Source of the DNA: Lucinisca nassula
Lineage: Eukaryota; Mollusca; Bivalvia; Lucinida; Lucinidae
Assembly: GCA_963580285.1 (NCBI GenBank)
Contig: OY757026.1
Location: forward strand, 63,985,396 to 64,049,395
Length of the DNA: 64,000 nt
Direction: 5' to 3'
The notes beneath the pieces were generated by a model. The model was given only the letters and a program-made list of their open reading frames with translations. It made no database searches and was not told the origin of the DNA. Numbering within the stretch: the first letter of the stretch is position 1; each line of letters begins with the position of its first letter. Both the position numbers and the translations under genes were made by a program. Shown piece by piece: positions 63,492-64,000 of this stretch.

Positions 63492-64000
63492 GTAAAACAC
63501 AGCTCACTACCATGTTTTTTCCTAACTTTATTGGTTGATCATATCATTAACCCTTCATGTACTGTGTTAGTTTTCAACCATTGGAAGCAGGAATATACAT
63601 TGCCAGTGCAACGCAGATGAAGTTAACATTTCATTCACTGCAGAACATTCTAGAACAGACTTCAATATTTTTTTACATGTTCCTAATATGACACTTGACC
63701 ATAATTGCTAAAATTGTTCCGCTCCACTGAGAAAAAAAAACGGCTGTCAGCGCTAACAATAACAAAAACCTTTTAATCGACATCACCTCCTAGGCCAATG
63801 GCACAATTTTAAAATTATTTTGCAGAAGTGTTCCTCCTTTTACCCTTAATACCTGAACAGATTGGTTGCCAGAGCTAAAAAATTAAAAACCTTTAAACAA
63901 CATCTACTGCAAGGCCAATGGCCCGATTTCAAAATAATTTCACATAAATGTTACTCGTATGACCATTTACCAAAATCATTTTTCCCACTAAACAAAATGG

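Overview
The window is eukaryotic, introns-and-repeats DNA, most likely from a bivalve mollusc. The basis is the repeat content: tRNA-headed SINEs with GATA or AAAC tails, hairpin-capped elements carrying (TCCG)n and internal tandem repeats of the kind described as 'pearl' in bivalves, TGACCTTGACCT-rich arrays, and a MAGUK gene whose closest recalled relatives are animal MPP2/MPP6. The species cannot be named from the sequence. No operon, rRNA, true tRNA gene or CRISPR array is visible.

Positions 1-14,500 are a dense nest of retrotransposons. A non-LTR retrotransposon (LINE) runs on the minus strand (6627 to 942) with an ORF1 (two Cys/His-rich fingers, coiled coil) and an ORF2 start (APE-type endonuclease). 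A 5'-truncated copy of a second retroelement, with a Penelope-like reverse transcriptase (RT), sits inside ORF2 at 1466-3010 and is flanked by ACTT on both sides. Removing it restores the LINE frame. The insertion is in frame, so one 565-codon ORF now reads LINE endonuclease straight into Penelope-like RT. This LINE/Penelope composite is present a second time in opposite orientation (9375-13114), making an inverted repeat with arms of about 3.7 kb around a 4.1-kb spacer. The spacer holds the LINE 5' part and a nearly complete but broken Penelope-like RT copy. A unit of about 510-520 bp ends every RT copy and also occurs alone many times.

Positions 14,500-41,800 contain no supported host gene. 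They hold tRNA-derived SINEs, three further LINE remnants (21.8-23.2 kb minus, 27.3-28.65 kb plus, 28.7-30.7 kb minus), a folded-back RT copy (23.3-25.25 kb), hAT-like and Tc1/mariner-like non-autonomous elements, palindromic MITEs, and several hairpin-capped tandem-repeat elements. Many have clear target-site duplications, so insertion order can be read directly.

Positions 41,872-63,491 carry the only supported host gene: eight exons of a plus-strand MPP2/MPP6-type (PALS2/varicose-like) membrane-associated guanylate kinase. Exons 1-2 encode L27 sequence, 3-5 the PDZ domain, 6-7 the SH3 domain, and 8 a lysine-rich hook. The guanylate-kinase-like part lies beyond the window. All exon junctions are phase compatible. 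Introns are large because of SINE, MITE and hairpin-element insertions. The end of exon 3 together with its 5' splice site has been amplified into twelve exact 70-bp copies, giving twelve consecutive GTAAGT donors.

The observations most worth checking are the twelve-donor exon array, the nested and inverted LINE/Penelope composite with its in-frame endonuclease-RT fusion, the independently mobile 0.5-kb terminal unit, and a SINE that shares its 3' tail with a LINE in the same window.
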